Source: Patescibacteria group bacterium (GTDB lineage Bacteria > Patescibacteriota > Minisyncoccia > Minisyncoccales > RBG-13-36-15). Taken from it: a stretch of DNA of 42,544 bases. Shown piece by piece: positions 41,444 through 42,544 of the stretch. The DNA is taken from contig JACZRI010000006.1 in assembly GCA_022574775.1 (NCBI GenBank), positions 1 through 42,544 on the forward strand, given 5' to 3'. The notes beneath the pieces were generated by a model. The model was given only the letters and a program-made list of their open reading frames with translations, was not told where the DNA came from and ran no database searches. Within the stretch, counting starts at the first letter, position 1; every line of letters starts with the position of its first letter. The position numbers and the translations under genes are program-made.

Positions 41444-41759
41444 ACTCTTATTTAAATAGTATCAAAAAACCGCCTTTTTACCCTGAACCGTGCGGAGCTC
41501 TGGTTTAGGGCTTGGCGATAAAAAAACAGTAAATCCCCTATCTTGAAAAATCCACGCCGGTTTTTATACCTTGTGCGACGTTTAAATAGGGTTTAGGTCG
41601 TCATTTGTAAGGCGTCCTAGCGCCATGGCTACCTCGGTCTAGAACCCGTGTTTTAAAGGGAAATTTGGCGTTTTAGGTGTGTCTCACCGACGCGTCTCGG
41701 TCGGGAATAAAAATAGTAATATACTTAATCGTGGTAAACGATAATGAAATTGGGCGCAT
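41444..41759. repeat. 316-bp composite repeat with a nested hairpin in element H
   Basis: H (41459-41520) is split: CCGCC-TTTTTA then an inserted hairpin CCCTGAACC-N12-GGTTTAGGG, then CTTGGCGAT. B 41521-41634, the cleanest copy, with CAGTAAATCCCCTATCTTG, ATCCACGCCGGTTTTTATACC, AAATAGGGTTTAGGTCGTC and GGCG-TCCTAG-CGCC. Boundary GGTCTAGAACCCGTG (41636-41650). C truncated: GTGTCTCACCGACGCGTCTCGGTCGGG (41679-41705). No gene. Confidence 0.75.
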
Positions 41760-42335
41760 TTACTTTATCACTTTCAAATTTAAACCCTTGCGAATAACCT
41801 TTATATTCTCTCCTTTTATAAAAGTATTTATCACAAATGGTCCCTCTCTAAGTGGAGTCAAAATTACTGGCTCGTAAATATGGTGTTCCAAGCCATGTAC
41901 ATAATCCGAGTTATAACGAACGATCTGTTTAATTTCATCGGTATAGATTGAATACCCCGTTGACTTTTCAATAATAAAATCTGTTGGGAAAATGAACCCT
42001 ATCTGTACGTTTCTAGCCATAAGCTCTTCAGAATTTGAAAACCCAATATTAAGCTCATGCTTTTTATCAGACTTAATGGTGATTTCGTCGGGTAAAATAT
42101 CATCTATATTCTTTCCATTTAAAGTTATAAAAACTTTCTCCAAAAATTCTGATTTTCCTTTTTCCATTTTTTCTAAAATATTTATCATTAATTGTTCAAG
42201 GTTAGTATTAAATCTTTCTTTGTCATCGTCTATCATCTTTTTTATTTCCATAATAAGAGCTAACAAATCCCATAACACCTTTAACGCGTAAGAGAAAGAT
42301 ATGATACTAATAAAAAGTATTATGTAATAGAACAA
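41760..42335 (-). CDS. Membrane protein of unknown function, 5' end unclear
   Basis: From the TTG at 42335: a hydrophobic segment (about 2-25), a coiled Lys/Glu region, and a soluble beta-rich C-terminus (ITLNGKNIDDILPDEITIKS and onward). The frame stays open 26 codons further upstream to a TAG at about 42412 and codes another hydrophobic segment (IVFIPLIFSFLGVSLSFLI) but has no ATG, GTG or TTG start there. So the gene may have lost its true 5' end at a junction near 42412, or starts on a weak codon. No family recognised. Confidence 0.55.
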   Translation of the reverse strand: MFYYIILFISIISFSYALKVLWDLLALIMEIKKMIDDDKERFNTNLEQLMINILEKMEKGKSEFLEKVFITLNGKNIDDILPDEITIKSDKKHELNIGFSNSEELMARNVQIGFIFPTDFIIEKSTGYSIYTDEIKQIVRYNSDYVHGLEHHIYEPVILTPLREGPFVINTFIKGENIKVIRKGLNLKVIK

Positions 42336-42412
42336 ATCATATTTTTGAATTAAAAAAGATAGGCTTACTCCTAAAAAGGAAAAAATAAGTGGTATAAAAA
42401 CGATTTTTGCGA

Positions 42413-42544
42413 ACTAAATATCCCACGATGACTTCCTCCAGTGTAACGCCGCAATTGCTTCATGCCGGAATAGAGCTCGTCATAGGGACAGGAATTACTT
42501 TTTGGTTGCACCGGAAAATTTCTCGGGTGGATAAACGCGTGTCT
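42413..42544. other. Window end, GC-richer, unassigned
   Basis: About 130 bp (from CCCACGATGACTTCC on) with clearly higher GC than the preceding gene. No gene or repeat match could be supported. Confidence 0.3.

Noticed and set aside
22690-42412. A true class of integron with standard attC sites
   Set aside because: Only one attC-like half site is conserved; no facing R''/L'' arm could be paired at any copy, and the recombinase shows no visible IntI-specific insertion between residues 225 and 290. Kept only as a hypothesis.
1-42544. CRISPR array
   Set aside because: Repeats in the window are separated by whole genes, not by regular short spacers, and no cas gene is present.

Overview
The window reads as part of a small, AT-rich genome of the Patescibacteria/CPR type, most likely Parcubacteria-like. 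This is an inference from several things: short versions of core proteins (HrcA about 240 aa), GT-C glycosyltransferases with Cys-repeat and NPF-type envelope proteins, several promoters that abut start codons (leaderless mRNAs), and short palindromic repeat families typical of these genomes, some inserted in frame inside genes. Stop codons behave as in the standard code.

Left half (1-22.6 kb) is a core-type region. It begins with the end of murF, then a DegT aminotransferase, a FemX-like peptidyltransferase and ftsQ (cell wall and division). Two convergent-strand GT-C membrane glycosyltransferases follow, then the heat-shock operon hrcA-grpE-dnaK-dnaJ, tRNA-Lys(TTT), a GerMN protein, an amphipathic helix protein and dinB. 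Next come a small NPF membrane protein, a large secreted Cys-repeat protein broken by a frameshift, an S41 protease, acylphosphatase, rplI, pyrG, rpmA (opposite strand), a small membrane protein and uppS. DnaJ is odd: its HPD tripeptide reads HPH.

Right half (22.7-42.5 kb) is different. It starts with a Xer-type tyrosine recombinase and a 52-aa Cys protein, followed by two tandem paralogous small RNA genes, each with its own promoter, conserved fold and intrinsic terminator. Then comes a run of genes almost all on the minus strand: tag, a 94-aa Cys protein, a SEC-C protein (plus strand), a 4-TM protein, a DUF192 protein, an LpqC-like esterase, guaA, an M64-like peptidase, msrA-msrB, a MazG-like protein, an NHL protein, a UvrD/AddA-like helicase-nuclease with xseA-xseB, small membrane proteins and a cupin. 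Nearly every transcription unit here is separated from the next by the same mosaic of repeats: a hairpin around CCGCC-TTCTT-GGCG with a T-tract (element H), sometimes a ~100-bp element B, a boundary motif close to GGACGACGTTAGAACCTG, and sometimes a GTGTCTCAC/GTGAGACAC inverted-repeat element C. I saw none of these in the left half.

The best reading is a repeat-punctuated, cassette-like accessory array next to a site-specific recombinase. Its cargo leans to DNA repair, oxidative-damage repair and nucleotide metabolism. The boundary motif resembles one half of an integron attC site, but no full two-armed attC could be drawn and the recombinase lacks a visible IntI-specific insertion, so mobility is a hypothesis. 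The competing view is a genome-wide family of intergenic hairpins that happens to be dense here.
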